Of a stretch of DNA of 64,000 bases, positions 33,818-43,303 are shown piece after piece. Source of the DNA: JANQUM01 sp047630355. GTDB taxonomy: Bacteria > Bacteroidota > Bacteroidia > Cytophagales > Spirosomataceae. How positions within the stretch are numbered: the stretch's first letter is position 1; each line of letters opens with the position of its first letter. The stretch covers positions 1-64,000 of the forward strand of contig JBLHXN010000005.1 in the NCBI GenBank assembly GCA_047630355.1, given 5' to 3'. A program made the translations under genes and the position numbers. The notes under the pieces were generated by a model. That model did not search any database and was not told the DNA's origin. It saw only the letters and a list, made by a program, of their open reading frames with translations.

Positions 33818-36800
33818 ATGAAAAAATCTTTTCTCGTTTTTTGGTTTAGCTGTTTCTGTGTAGCCAGCTACGCACAGTCTCGTGAGGTAAGCGGGGTAGT
33901 AAAAGACGCAGATAGCAATGTTGAATTGCCCGGTACGAGTATTTTACTCAAAGGGTCTACCTTAGGAACCACTACTAACACCGACGGTAGATTTTCCATT
34001 AACGTACCCTCTGCAGATGCCATTTTGGTAGTATCATTTATTGGAATGCAATCGCAGGAAGTACCTGTGGGGAACCAAAGCTCAATTACGGTACTGCTCC
34101 AAGGTGATACAGAACTCTTAATGGAAGTAGCGGTTACTGCGTTGGGTTTTGAGCAAGATAAAGATGTACAAGGAGCTACTTCGTCAAAAGTAGAAGGTGT
34201 AGCTTTGGTTCGTTCTGGTGAGACAGGCGTGATAAACGGGTTGGCAGGCAGAGCATCTGGTGTACAGATTTCACGTTCATCTGGCGATCCAGGGGCAGGA
34301 TCTTACATTCAGATTCGTGGCCAAAGTACTATTACTGGAGATAATCAGCCTTTGGTTATCATCGACGGAATTCCGATGAGTAATAGCAGTATCGGCGAAA
34401 CGGCAGGAGGCGTACGTCAACAATCTCGTCTTAATGATCTTAACCCGAATGATATCGCTAATGTACAAATACTTAAAGGTGCTGCCGCTGCTTCGCTGTG
34501 GGGGTCAAGGGCGGCAAATGGAGTTATGGTTATTACAACCAAAAAAGGCCGGAACAGTAATAAGCCTTCGATTTCGTTTAGCTCATCTGTTTCGTTTGAT
34601 GAGGTGAACGTGCTTCATCCCTTGCAAACTGCGTTCGGTCAGGGTTCTAACGGTGTGTATAGTCCTACAACTTCAACCTCTTGGGGGGATAAAATTGCCA
34701 ATAGGTCTGGCGGAGCAGACGTGTTTAACACAGCTGGGCAATACTGGGAGTCGGGAGACGGCACGCAGTACTATCCAATCCTCCAGAAGAATTCGCAAGA
34801 AATTTTTAATGACCAGCGAGTTGATCAAGTATTCAGAACTGGTTTCTTCGCAGATAATAATTTGAGCCTGAGTGGCGGAAGCGATGATGGTACATATTAC
34901 CTGAGTATCGGAAACTTGAATCAAAAGGGCATTATTCGTGGTCAAAGTGATTACAGTCGAAGTACCTTTAGGCTAAACGCCGATCGAAAGTTTGGTAAGA
35001 TGCTATCGGTTTCCACGAAAAGTTCATACATTAAATCCAGCTCGAATCGTATCCAAACCGGCTCTAACGTTAATGGCTTGTATTTGGGAATGTTACGTAC
35101 CCCACCTGATTTTGACGACAGCGACTACAAAGGGTTTTATTACGCTTCCCCAAGTGCTGCCCCTATTCCACGGCAACGTTCGTACCGCCGCTACCTCGGA
35201 AACAACAACCCGATCTACAATTCTCCATTATGGACGATAAACGAATTGGAAAACCCGACTTTAGTTGATCGATTCATGACTGCTTCTGAGATTAATTTCA
35301 AACCCTTGCAATGGGTAGAAATTAAGGCACGTGGTGGAGTAGATTCGTACACTGATAAACGAGAAACGTATTTTCCGGTGGGATCCGCTGGAACTGCCTA
35401 TAACGGAAGCTATGAAGAAGAAATAATTAAAGAAACTGAACTAAACTTTGATGTGATTGCCCGCGTGGTGAAAGATATTAGCCCTAATATTTCAGGAACT
35501 TATATTGTAGGGTGGAATATTAACAATCGTGACTACCTGAATTTGGGATATTCAATGTTAAACTTCCTTATTCCAAACGGCCCTAAAGATGCAAGTAATG
35601 CCACGGCAACTAACCGGACACCATTTGATACCGAACAGACAATCCGTACTACTCGTCTCTACGCAACAACTAATTTAGGTCTCTATAACCAAGTATATCT
35701 AAATGTAGGTATTGCGGGAGAGTCAGGTTCGCCCTTTGGGGAACAAACGGATAGAACATTTTATTATCCCTCGGCTGACGTTGCATGGCAGTTTTCTGAG
35801 TTAGGGGCACTTAAAAATCAAACGTTCCTAAGCTTTGGTAAATTACGGGGTGGTTATGGTATCGTTGGGGTGCAGCCACAGCCTTACCGTACATCTACTG
35901 ACTTCGTTCCGGCATCATTCACCGGAGGTTGGGGAGGTACAGCAAGCGGCGTGGCTTACGGAAATGGTGCTTTCGTACAGTCATCACAGCAGGGAGATCC
36001 GTTGCTTAGACCGGAGCGTAAAACTGAATGGGAAATTGGTACAGATCTACGATTCCTATCCAATAGGCTTTCACTTAGTTACACATATTACCAAAATACT
36101 ATCAGGGATCTTTTACTTGAAGTCGCCGCTTCTCCTTCGACGGGCTTTACGAGTCGTTATACCAACGCCGGAACGATGTCTAATAAAGGGTGGGAAGGCG
36201 ATATAGCCGCTGATATCTACCAAAAAGGCTCGTTCAATGTTCAATTGGTCGGAAATATTAGCCGGAACATAAATCGGGTAGAAGATTTAGCCGGGACAGA
36301 TCAAATTGTGTTGGGAGGCTTTAGTACTCTGACAAGTTCGGTCGCAAAAGTAGGTTATTCGCTCTCTTCACTTTATGGAGGTACTTACCTCAGAAACGAA
36401 GACGGCGGACTGGCTCTTAATAGTAACAACTTCCCGCAGTTAGCCCCTACGTACGATGTTATTGGTGATCCGAACCCAAGTTATCGAGCGGGTTTTGGCA
36501 CAAATATTATGTACAAAAAATTCACCTTGAATGTATTATTTGAGACTTTTCAAGGATCTGAATTTGCTCCGAATACAAGAGCAGTATTGTATAACTTCGG
36601 AACCCACGCTGATGTTGGTAATGAAGTAACGGTACCTGCGGGTGGTTTGGTAAATTACCGAGGACAAACCATTGAGGGTGGTAGCGTTGTACGTGGAAAT
36701 ATCACAGATTTTGGCGGAGGTCCGGTATTGCTTGACCAGTCATGGTACACGACACTGGGGCAGGGATTCAGTGCCTTACAAGAGCAGTTCATTGTTGACG

Positions 36801-37045
36801 GTAGCTGGACTCGCCTTCGGGAGGCTACGCTTGCTTACAGTATGACGGATGGTTGGATTAAGGAAAAATTAAAACTGAATTCAGTCAACCTTTCAGTAAC
36901 AGGTCGGAATCTATTCCTTTGGACAAAAGTCGTTGGGATTGATCCTGAAACCTCACTCAATGGATCGGGTAATGGACGCGGACAAGATTACTTTAATAAT
37001 CCTGGTTCACAGTCAGTTATCTTTTCCGTCAGAATAAACTATTAA
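33818..37045 (+). CDS. SusC/RagA-type TonB-dependent outer-membrane receptor (pair 3)
   Basis: A 1075-residue outer-membrane importer. It has a signal peptide (1-20, ASYAQ), a carboxypeptidase-D domain (about 22-110, SGVVKDADSNVELPGTSILLKG), the LMEVAVTALGFEQDKDVQG linker and a plug (about 120-240, VIIDGIPM, IANVQILKGAAAASLWGSRA). The barrel follows. It begins a three-gene operon with a SusD-like lipoprotein (25 bp downstream) and a PD40-amidohydrolase (20 bp further). The linked hydrolase suggests an amide, cyclic amide or peptide-derived ligand rather than a simple glycan; this is inference. Confidence 0.94.
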   Translation: MKKSFLVFWFSCFCVASYAQSREVSGVVKDADSNVELPGTSILLKGSTLGTTTNTDGRFSINVPSADAILVVSFIGMQSQEVPVGNQSSITVLLQGDTELLMEVAVTALGFEQDKDVQGATSSKVEGVALVRSGETGVINGLAGRASGVQISRSSGDPGAGSYIQIRGQSTITGDNQPLVIIDGIPMSNSSIGETAGGVRQQSRLNDLNPNDIANVQILKGAAAASLWGSRAANGVMVITTKKGRNSNKPSISFSSSVSFDEVNVLHPLQTAFGQGSNGVYSPTTSTSWGDKIANRSGGADVFNTAGQYWESGDGTQYYPILQKNSQEIFNDQRVDQVFRTGFFADNNLSLSGGSDDGTYYLSIGNLNQKGIIRGQSDYSRSTFRLNADRKFGKMLSVSTKSSYIKSSSNRIQTGSNVNGLYLGMLRTPPDFDDSDYKGFYYASPSAAPIPRQRSYRRYLGNNNPIYNSPLWTINELENPTLVDRFMTASEINFKPLQWVEIKARGGVDSYTDKRETYFPVGSAGTAYNGSYEEEIIKETELNFDVIARVVKDISPNISGTYIVGWNINNRDYLNLGYSMLNFLIPNGPKDASNATATNRTPFDTEQTIRTTRLYATTNLGLYNQVYLNVGIAGESGSPFGEQTDRTFYYPSADVAWQFSELGALKNQTFLSFGKLRGGYGIVGVQPQPYRTSTDFVPASFTGGWGGTASGVAYGNGAFVQSSQQGDPLLRPERKTEWEIGTDLRFLSNRLSLSYTYYQNTIRDLLLEVAASPSTGFTSRYTNAGTMSNKGWEGDIAADIYQKGSFNVQLVGNISRNINRVEDLAGTDQIVLGGFSTLTSSVAKVGYSLSSLYGGTYLRNEDGGLALNSNNFPQLAPTYDVIGDPNPSYRAGFGTNIMYKKFTLNVLFETFQGSEFAPNTRAVLYNFGTHADVGNEVTVPAGGLVNYRGQTIEGGSVVRGNITDFGGGPVLLDQSWYTTLGQGFSALQEQFIVDGSWTRLREATLAYSMTDGWIKEKLKLNSVNLSVTGRNLFLWTKVVGIDPETSLNGSGNGRGQDYFNNPGSQSVIFSVRINY

Positions 37046-37070
37046 TTTAACTTATTAAAGATATACGACA

Positions 37071-38531
37071 ATGAGAAAAAGTATTTCAATTTTGGCTTTG
37101 GCCATTACACTTGTCTTTACAGGGTGTGAATCTATTGTAAGTGGTTTGAACGAAGACTTGAATAACCCAACAGATGCCCCCGCAGAACTTATGTTTACAG
37201 GTATTGAACTCGCCATGGCATCAGTTCATGAAGGATATAACTCGCTGTTATCCAGTGTGTTTTCTGGGCATTACGCTGGAAGAGACAGGCAGTGGGGCGA
37301 TTTTCAGGTATATAACCTTGCCGGAGTATATTTTGACGGCATGTGGAGTAGTAGCTACTATGGTATTCACCGAAACGCCCGATTGATTTTAGAAAAAATT
37401 GAACCGCAAGGGGTACGGGTTTTGGCTGGTATGACTAAGGTTATTATGGCTCATAACTTAGGAACGATGACCGCTCTCTACGGCGATATTCCTTATACCG
37501 AAGCCTCGCAGTTAGAAACTTTCCCGAATGCGAAGTACGATTCTCAAGTGGCGGTGTATGCAGGCATGCAAACGCTTTTAGATGAAGCAATCGCTGATTT
37601 AGAATCGGGAGTAGGAATTCCGAGTGCGGGAACCGACATTCTGTTAGGTGGTGATCCCAAAAAATGGCTTGAAGTGGCATACACATTAAAAGCCCGCTTC
37701 TACACCGACACCAAAGAATACGCATTAGCTGCCACCGCGGCGGCCAAAGGTGTTAGTAGTCCTAACAATTCGATGTACTTTCCACACGGAACCACACAAG
37801 ATCAAAACCAAAACTTTATCTACAGTTTCTTGGCGGTAAGCCGTATTGGTGATGTGGCAGCAGAGTCGTCAAGCGGTACACCTGCACAATTGCTTAAGAT
37901 GATTGACCCAGAGCTATCAAGTACTTATCGTGGGAACGAAAAAACGGATGAAACAGCTCGGTTTAATTTTTATTATCTTCGCCAGGGCGTGAATGTCCCT
38001 AACCGAGTAGAACCTAATACTGTAAAACGTGCAACGCAAGTTGGTTTTATGAGTATCGATGCTGCGTTTCCCTTGGTTACTTTTCAGGAAAACAAACTCA
38101 CGCAGGCAGAAACCGCTCTCCGTGTTGGAAACTTTGATGAAAGTCTGGTTTATTTGAATGAATACCGTGCGTATCTTAATAATGGTGGGTACTTGCATCC
38201 AGTTACGGCTGCCAACTTCTCGTATAAATATTTAGCGTACAATGCCGCTGATTTTGAAAATGGTGGCATGGAAAATGCTGACGGGATTTCTAAGGATGAT
38301 GCTTTATTGCGTGAAATTTTGGAAGAACGATACGTTTCATTTTATTGCCAAACCGTTGGATGGAATGACGAACGCCGTAACCGTGGTTCGATGGCGGGTG
38401 TAAAGCTTACGCCAAACGCTGGTACGCAATTACCGTGGCGGTTCATCTATTCGCAAAATGAGATCAATGGAAACCCACTGGCTCCGAATCCCGTTCCTGG
38501 CGTTTTCACTATGATGCCTATTTACCAGTAA
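37071..38531 (+). CDS. SusD/RagB family lipoprotein (pair 3)
   Basis: A 486-residue nutrient-binding lipoprotein with lipobox FTGC (Cys19). SusD-like features include IMAHNLGTMTALYGDIPYTEA and ILEERYVSFYCQTVGWNDER. The subfamily resembles SusD-like_2. It lies between the susC and the amidohydrolase in one operon. Confidence 0.9.
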   Translation: MRKSISILALAITLVFTGCESIVSGLNEDLNNPTDAPAELMFTGIELAMASVHEGYNSLLSSVFSGHYAGRDRQWGDFQVYNLAGVYFDGMWSSSYYGIHRNARLILEKIEPQGVRVLAGMTKVIMAHNLGTMTALYGDIPYTEASQLETFPNAKYDSQVAVYAGMQTLLDEAIADLESGVGIPSAGTDILLGGDPKKWLEVAYTLKARFYTDTKEYALAATAAAKGVSSPNNSMYFPHGTTQDQNQNFIYSFLAVSRIGDVAAESSSGTPAQLLKMIDPELSSTYRGNEKTDETARFNFYYLRQGVNVPNRVEPNTVKRATQVGFMSIDAAFPLVTFQENKLTQAETALRVGNFDESLVYLNEYRAYLNNGGYLHPVTAANFSYKYLAYNAADFENGGMENADGISKDDALLREILEERYVSFYCQTVGWNDERRNRGSMAGVKLTPNAGTQLPWRFIYSQNEINGNPLAPNPVPGVFTMMPIYQ

Positions 38532-38551
38532 ACACTAGTTACAAATCTATT

Positions 38552-41545
38552 ATGAGATACCTCCCCCTTTTAATCTGTTCACTACTTCTTACGCTTCAGG
38601 CTACTGCTCAGTCGTTGATTTCGAGACAATTAGTTGTCAAGGAAGGTACAAATATGGCGACGGCATTATCTCCTGACGGGAAGCATATCGCCCTTGATTT
38701 ACAAGGAACGATTTATCTAATTCCGGTAACTGGCGGTAAAGCACAACCTTTAACTGACGGTATGGGCGATGACCGCCAGCCGCATTGGACACCCGACGGC
38801 AAAAGAATAGTGTTTCAATCTTATAGAGGGGGAGCGTATCATATTTGGAGTGTGGGTATTGACGGTAAAGACCTGAAAAAACATACAACAGGGCCGTACG
38901 ATCATAGAGAGCCGTTTGTCTCACCCGACGGCAAAAGTATTGTCTGTTCGTCTGACCGAAACGGAAACTATGACATCTGGAAATATTCAATTGGTAGCGG
39001 AGAAATGGTAGCCATTACAAGTGATGTTGATAACGACTATTGTCCGGCTTTTGCCTCTAACTCAAAAACGATCACTTTTGCTTCAACTCGATCTGAGGGG
39101 GCAGGGATTTATCTTGTATCAGAATCAGGAACAGAGAAATTGGTCGCAGCAACCGGAACTGGAGTCCCGAATGCACCATCGTGGAGCGAGAATGACGAAT
39201 TTATAACCTATCAGGTAGTAGATGGCAGCACAACTTCTTTAATGAAAGTTCACGTAAATTCTGGCAAGATAGAAAGAATAAGCCAGCCTGACGACGACGT
39301 TTTTCCGTTTAGAAGCTCATGGATTTCGGCTGATGAAATGCTTTACAGCTCTGACGGGATCATCAAAAAAGTATCGTTTACTACCAAAGAGTTTTCTGAA
39401 ATACCTTTTGAGGTAGAGCTCACGGTAAGTACACCAAAGTACGATCGAAAAACGTACGATTTTGACAGTGACGAGCGTAAACCCGTTAAAGGAATTCGCT
39501 GTCCGGTAGTATCGCCAGACGGAAAGCAAGTTGCTTTTGTAGCACTTGGAGATTTGTGGTTATTGACTATCGGCAATCCAACGCCCGTTAAGTTGACTAA
39601 TGATCCATTTTATGAAACCGACCCCACTTGGTCTCCAGACGGGAAGAAGCTGCTGTTCTCCTGTGATAAAACCGGAAATATGGATTTATACACCCTCGAG
39701 CTGGTAAGCAAACGAATAGTACAACTTACGAATACCGAAGAAGATGAAATTCAGGGATCCTGGCTTGGTACGGGTACTAAGGTAGCTTTTCAAAAACAGG
39801 GTTTGCGTAATACATTGGGGAAAGGTACTATGCTGCAAATTCTTGATTTGACTACGGGTGAAACTAAACAAGTTTATAAACCATTATTCTTGCCGGGTCA
39901 ACCAACTTGGTCTCCTAATGGAAAATACCTGATGATGTCGGCACTTGATGCCTACTCTTCTAAGTATCGGGAAGGGATTTCTAAATTTTTGACCATTAAT
40001 ACGGAAACAGGCGAATCGGTTTCAAATACGACACCCACACCGCATCAAACTTTGGCGATGCGGTATCGGAACGGGCCGATGTGGTCGCCAGATGGTACGA
40101 AACTCGTTTATGTCAAAGATGCCCTATTATGGGTGATTGACGTTGATGAGAACGGGCAATTTATCGGGCAACCACGGGCATTAACCAAGGAATTAGCCGA
40201 ATCTCCGACTTGGACAGGCGACTCAAAATCCGTTGTTTATTTGGCGACAGATCACCTCCGTGTGGTAAACGTTGTGGATTCGTCAAAAAAAGACATTCCG
40301 CTCACATTAAGTTGGACTAATGCACCGTCAATTGAAAAGGTTGTGATTCACGCTGGAAGGCTATTTGACGGTATCACTAACAAAACAGATACTAACGTTG
40401 ATATAGTTATAGAAGGCAATAGAATAAAGTCAATTACACCACATAAAAATACCTACTCCGCTGATTACAAAATCATAGACGCATCCGACTTAACCGTGAT
40501 GCCTGGTCTATTTGATACGCATTCTCACTTAGATTCGCAATTTGGTGAAAAAACCGGGCGGATTTGGCTTGCTTACGGTATTACTGGTGTCAGAGAACCT
40601 GGTTCGGATCCTTACGATGCCGTTGAACAGCGGGAGGCGTGGCACAGTGGCAAACGTCCCGGCCCGTTTCATTTTCTCACCGGAGCCTTGACAGATGGCG
40701 GTAGGATTTACTACAATATGGCAACTTCCATATCGTCAATCGATCAATTGGATTTAGAACTCAATCGGGCAAAAGTTTTGGGGTATGACCTGATCAAAAC
40801 GTACGTTCGACTACCAGATGAGTGGCAGAAGATTATCACCGAGTTTGCTCATAAAAATGGAATGGCGGTTTCATCTCACGAAATTTTTCCAGCAGCTCGT
40901 TACGGCGTAGATGCCGTAGAGCATGTAGGAGCTACCAGTAGAAGGGGGTACTCTCCTAAGCTAACATTGACCGGGAAAAGCTACGAAGACATGATTCAAA
41001 TCGTCAGCCAATCTAAAATGACCATTACGCCAACTTTAGCACTTTTTGGTGGGTTTTGGACACTTATTGCTAAGGATACCTCCATTTTTGACACCCCACA
41101 GTTCAGAAACATTTATCCGGCCTATTACCGAGAACAATTAATTAAAACGGCCGATCAAATGCGTATAAGCCCACCCAGTAGATTTAACAATTACAAAAAT
41201 ATTCAAAATACGGTAAAGGAGCTTTCCTTGAATGGAGCTAACATTACCAGCGGGACTGATTCCCCGATTATGCCGTATGGCACGAGTTTACACGTGGAAA
41301 TATGGAGCTATGTTGAGAGTGGGCTGACTCCGTTTGAAGCATTGCAAACCAGTACCATCAATGCCGCCAAATCGCTTAATGTTGCTAAGGATTTAGGTAG
41401 CATTGAAGTTGGAAAAATTGCTAATATTTCTATTGTCGAGGGAAATCCGCTTGACAATATTTACGATACTCAACGTGTTAAGTACGTATTAGTTAACGGG
41501 AATGTGTACAGCATCGAAGAACTAATGACCCCACCGGGCAAATAA
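38552..41545 (+). CDS. Secreted amidohydrolase with N-terminal PD40 beta-propeller
   Basis: A 997-residue exported enzyme. It has a signal peptide (1-20, ATAQ), then a TolB/PD40-type propeller (about 25-560, repeated patterns such as WTPDGKRIVFQS, VSPDGKSIVCSS, WSPDGKKLLFSC). The C-terminal metal-dependent amidohydrolase domain spans about 590-985. Metal ligands appear in order: HSH (His657, His659), a lysine in YDLIKTYVRL that may be carboxylated, histidines in SSHE and VEHVG, and the aspartate in SGTDSP. The end (GSIEVGKIANISIVEGNPL) is typical of imidazolonepropionase-like hydrolases. The propeller probably gates or orients substrate. It is co-transcribed with SusCD, so the substrate is probably what that pair imports. 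Confidence 0.92.
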   Translation: MRYLPLLICSLLLTLQATAQSLISRQLVVKEGTNMATALSPDGKHIALDLQGTIYLIPVTGGKAQPLTDGMGDDRQPHWTPDGKRIVFQSYRGGAYHIWSVGIDGKDLKKHTTGPYDHREPFVSPDGKSIVCSSDRNGNYDIWKYSIGSGEMVAITSDVDNDYCPAFASNSKTITFASTRSEGAGIYLVSESGTEKLVAATGTGVPNAPSWSENDEFITYQVVDGSTTSLMKVHVNSGKIERISQPDDDVFPFRSSWISADEMLYSSDGIIKKVSFTTKEFSEIPFEVELTVSTPKYDRKTYDFDSDERKPVKGIRCPVVSPDGKQVAFVALGDLWLLTIGNPTPVKLTNDPFYETDPTWSPDGKKLLFSCDKTGNMDLYTLELVSKRIVQLTNTEEDEIQGSWLGTGTKVAFQKQGLRNTLGKGTMLQILDLTTGETKQVYKPLFLPGQPTWSPNGKYLMMSALDAYSSKYREGISKFLTINTETGESVSNTTPTPHQTLAMRYRNGPMWSPDGTKLVYVKDALLWVIDVDENGQFIGQPRALTKELAESPTWTGDSKSVVYLATDHLRVVNVVDSSKKDIPLTLSWTNAPSIEKVVIHAGRLFDGITNKTDTNVDIVIEGNRIKSITPHKNTYSADYKIIDASDLTVMPGLFDTHSHLDSQFGEKTGRIWLAYGITGVREPGSDPYDAVEQREAWHSGKRPGPFHFLTGALTDGGRIYYNMATSISSIDQLDLELNRAKVLGYDLIKTYVRLPDEWQKIITEFAHKNGMAVSSHEIFPAARYGVDAVEHVGATSRRGYSPKLTLTGKSYEDMIQIVSQSKMTITPTLALFGGFWTLIAKDTSIFDTPQFRNIYPAYYREQLIKTADQMRISPPSRFNNYKNIQNTVKELSLNGANITSGTDSPIMPYGTSLHVEIWSYVESGLTPFEALQTSTINAAKSLNVAKDLGSIEVGKIANISIVEGNPLDNIYDTQRVKYVLVNGNVYSIEELMTPPGK

Positions 41546-41659
41546 ATGATTTTTACTCAGGTAACTTATTCTGACTGTATCGTTTAGCTTAATTTCTTGA
41601 ACCAAATTAATATTAAATAATTGACTCACAATGATTTAATATTAATTCTTAACCTGGTT

Positions 41660-41960
41660 TCAGTTATAGCCCAACCCATACCCAAACTTATACAATGGAT
41701 TCGCGGAATCGTAGGGTACGTCTTCTAGTTGGTCTTCCACGGCTTTTACGGAGGAAGAAATTTCGATGGGAAATTTATCTGTCGGGTTGAACTTTCTGAA
41801 GATTAATTCCATCAGAATCTCGTCTTGATATTCAAAGTTGGCAATGAGTGCTGTACTAGCGGCATTGATTTCCGGCACAACGGGCAGGAAGTAGTCGGAA
41901 TGGTGATTGTAGGTTTTGAATTCGTACGCATTAAAATCTGTGCTTTTTTGTCTTGGGGAA
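41660..41960 (-). pseudogene. C-terminal remnant of a glycoside hydrolase family 3 enzyme
   Basis: An open piece from 41878 to the stop at 41660 ends in DVPYDSANPLYKFGYGLGY, the C-terminal signature of GH3 beta-glucosidases. It is preceded by FRKFNPTDKFPIEISSS, the usual second-domain segment. The same frame continues upstream to about 41960 (FLPVVPEINAASTALIA) before an in-frame stop. There is no start, no catalytic domain and no linked saccharidase. This is a decayed fragment. Confidence 0.8.
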
Positions 41961-42090
41961 AACCCAGTCTTTCTTGTGGGCTAAGTAGCTAAGGTAATTC
42001 TCTCCCTTCGGGTGCGTAGGACCATGTTACAATTTTTTGAATGAAATATCTGCATCATCTAAGTTGTAATGCCTTATATTCATGCTAACT

Positions 42091-42246
42091 TTAAGTACCG
42101 TTTTTAGAATGGTTATTTTTATTTCTCCGGCACTTTTCGCTGCAATATTTTACTTCGTCCCAGTTTTTCTCCCACTTCTTTCGCCAAGCGAAAGGTTTTC
42201 CGCAGACAATACAGGATTTTTCGGGTAGGTATGGTTTTTTGTGCAT
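42091..42246 (-). CDS. DUF2256 small cysteine-rich protein
   Basis: A 51-residue protein. It starts MHKKPYLPEKSC and carries CIVCGKPFAWRKKW followed by WDEVKYCSEKCRR. This gives two CxxC-type pairs (Cys12, Cys15, then Cys35, Cys39) and the conserved WRKKWEKNWDEVKYCS block that defines DUF2256. A zinc-ribbon-like fold is expected. DUF2256 genes are usually found near cryptochrome/photolyase genes in other genomes. Here the neighbour, in divergent orientation, is the DUF2805/TIGR03643 gene, another photolyase-associated family. Confidence 0.9.
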   Translation of the reverse strand: MHKKPYLPEKSCIVCGKPFAWRKKWEKNWDEVKYCSEKCRRNKNNHSKNGT

Positions 42247-42402
42247 TGTGAACAGTTAGCGATAACCAATTAACAATTATCATTACAAAAGGTTGTAAAA
42301 AAAAACAGGATTTATCAATCTAATGATGCACTAATTTAGGAACGGAGAGCCAGGTCTGCGTTGAACGTAAATCTGAAACTTTGAACTTTAAACTATACAG
42401 AT

Positions 42403-42696
42403 TTGAATACACGAAAAATATACAAGAAACTCGACGATGAAGCCCGTAACCGCATCGTAGAAATGGCTTGGGAAGACCGAACGCCATTTGATGCCATTAC
42501 GGATCAATTTGGATTAAAAGAACAAGAAGTTATTGAAGTTATGCGGCGAGAAATGAAACCTTCGTCTTTCCGAATGTGGCGGGAACGTGTGCAAGGAAGA
42601 GCAACTAAGCACCGCAATACTTCAGAAGTGGATGACGGGCGGCATAAATGTTCTCGTCAACGAGCAATATCTCACAACAAGGTTTCTAAGCGGTAA
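42403..42696 (+). CDS. DUF2805 / TIGR03643 family protein
   Basis: A 97-residue small basic protein. The helix-turn-helix-like core RIVEMAWEDRTPFDAITDQ plus MKPSSFRMWRERVQGRATKH identify the DUF2805 (TIGR03643) family. The start is a TTG at 42403; no ATG exists before residue 22 and the family usually extends N-terminal of that. The family is often linked to cryptochrome-DASH and DUF2256. The latter is divergent 156 bp away. No photolyase gene is in the window, so the third partner may be elsewhere. Confidence 0.85.
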   Translation: MNTRKIYKKLDDEARNRIVEMAWEDRTPFDAITDQFGLKEQEVIEVMRREMKPSSFRMWRERVQGRATKHRNTSEVDDGRHKCSRQRAISHNKVSKR

Positions 42697-42721
42697 GATT
42701 ATCTATTGTTTAAATGTATAT

Positions 42722-42792
42722 GCGTTATTTTAACGCAGCAAAAGATACAAAGATTACGCTAAATATGTAACTTTGTGCCATAGATAATTTTG
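42722..42792 (+). promoter_or_regulatory. Operator-like palindrome and two -7 boxes upstream of the Lrp-type regulator
   Basis: GCGTTATTTTAACGC (42722-42736) is a perfect 6-bp palindrome with a TTT centre. Two TAnnTTTG matches follow: TAACTTTG (42768-42775) and TAATTTTG (42785-42792). No -33 TTTG was found for either. Autoregulation by the Lrp protein is plausible but unproven. Confidence 0.35.
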
Positions 42793-42815
42793 CACTTTAA
42801 CAAATAGCTGAAATA

Positions 42816-43286
42816 ATGTCTAAATTAAAACTTGACAGGATTGATCATAATATTCTGGAAATTTTACAGAGCCGTGGAAAAATAACCAACGCTCAGTTGT
42901 CAAAAGAAGTAGGTCTTTCACCTGCCCCGACACTCGAACGAGTAAAAAAGTTAGAGACCTCCGGAATTATTGAGAGTTACCACGCTCAGCTCAACCGCCG
43001 CAAGATTGGTTTGGGAGTTATGACGTTTGTTCAGGTTACACTTTCGGGTCACCGTAAAGCAATAACTGATCAGTTTATTGATACCGTAAACTCCGTCCCG
43101 GAAATAGTAGAATGCCACCACGTCACTGGTTCGTGTGACTTTTTGCTGAAAGTTATTGCTGAAGATATGGATGCTTACCAGCGTCTGATTACTGACACGG
43201 TTAACGAAATTGAAGTAGTAGCAAGCACGCAGACAATGGTGATTTTGTCCACGATAAAGAATAGCAAGGTACTTCCCGTACCTTGA
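42816..43286 (+). CDS. Lrp/AsnC-family transcriptional regulator
   Basis: A 156-residue DNA-binding regulator. The N-terminal winged helix (DRIDHNILEILQSRGKITN, then QLSKEVGLSPAPTLERVKKL) and the C-terminal RAM/ACT-like ligand domain (about 70-150, VECHHVTGSCDFLLKVIA) are both complete. Such proteins form octamers and respond to amino acids. The target genes cannot be named; it is a monocistronic gene convergent with the TPR gene. Confidence 0.93.
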   Translation: MSKLKLDRIDHNILEILQSRGKITNAQLSKEVGLSPAPTLERVKKLETSGIIESYHAQLNRRKIGLGVMTFVQVTLSGHRKAITDQFIDTVNSVPEIVECHHVTGSCDFLLKVIAEDMDAYQRLITDTVNEIEVVASTQTMVILSTIKNSKVLPVP

Positions 43287-43303
43287 TGTTTTTCGTTAAA
43301 AGG

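Noticed and set aside
43265..43285. Terminator hairpin after the Lrp gene
   Set aside because: The inverted repeat lies within the last codons and the following T-run is interrupted; support is too weak.
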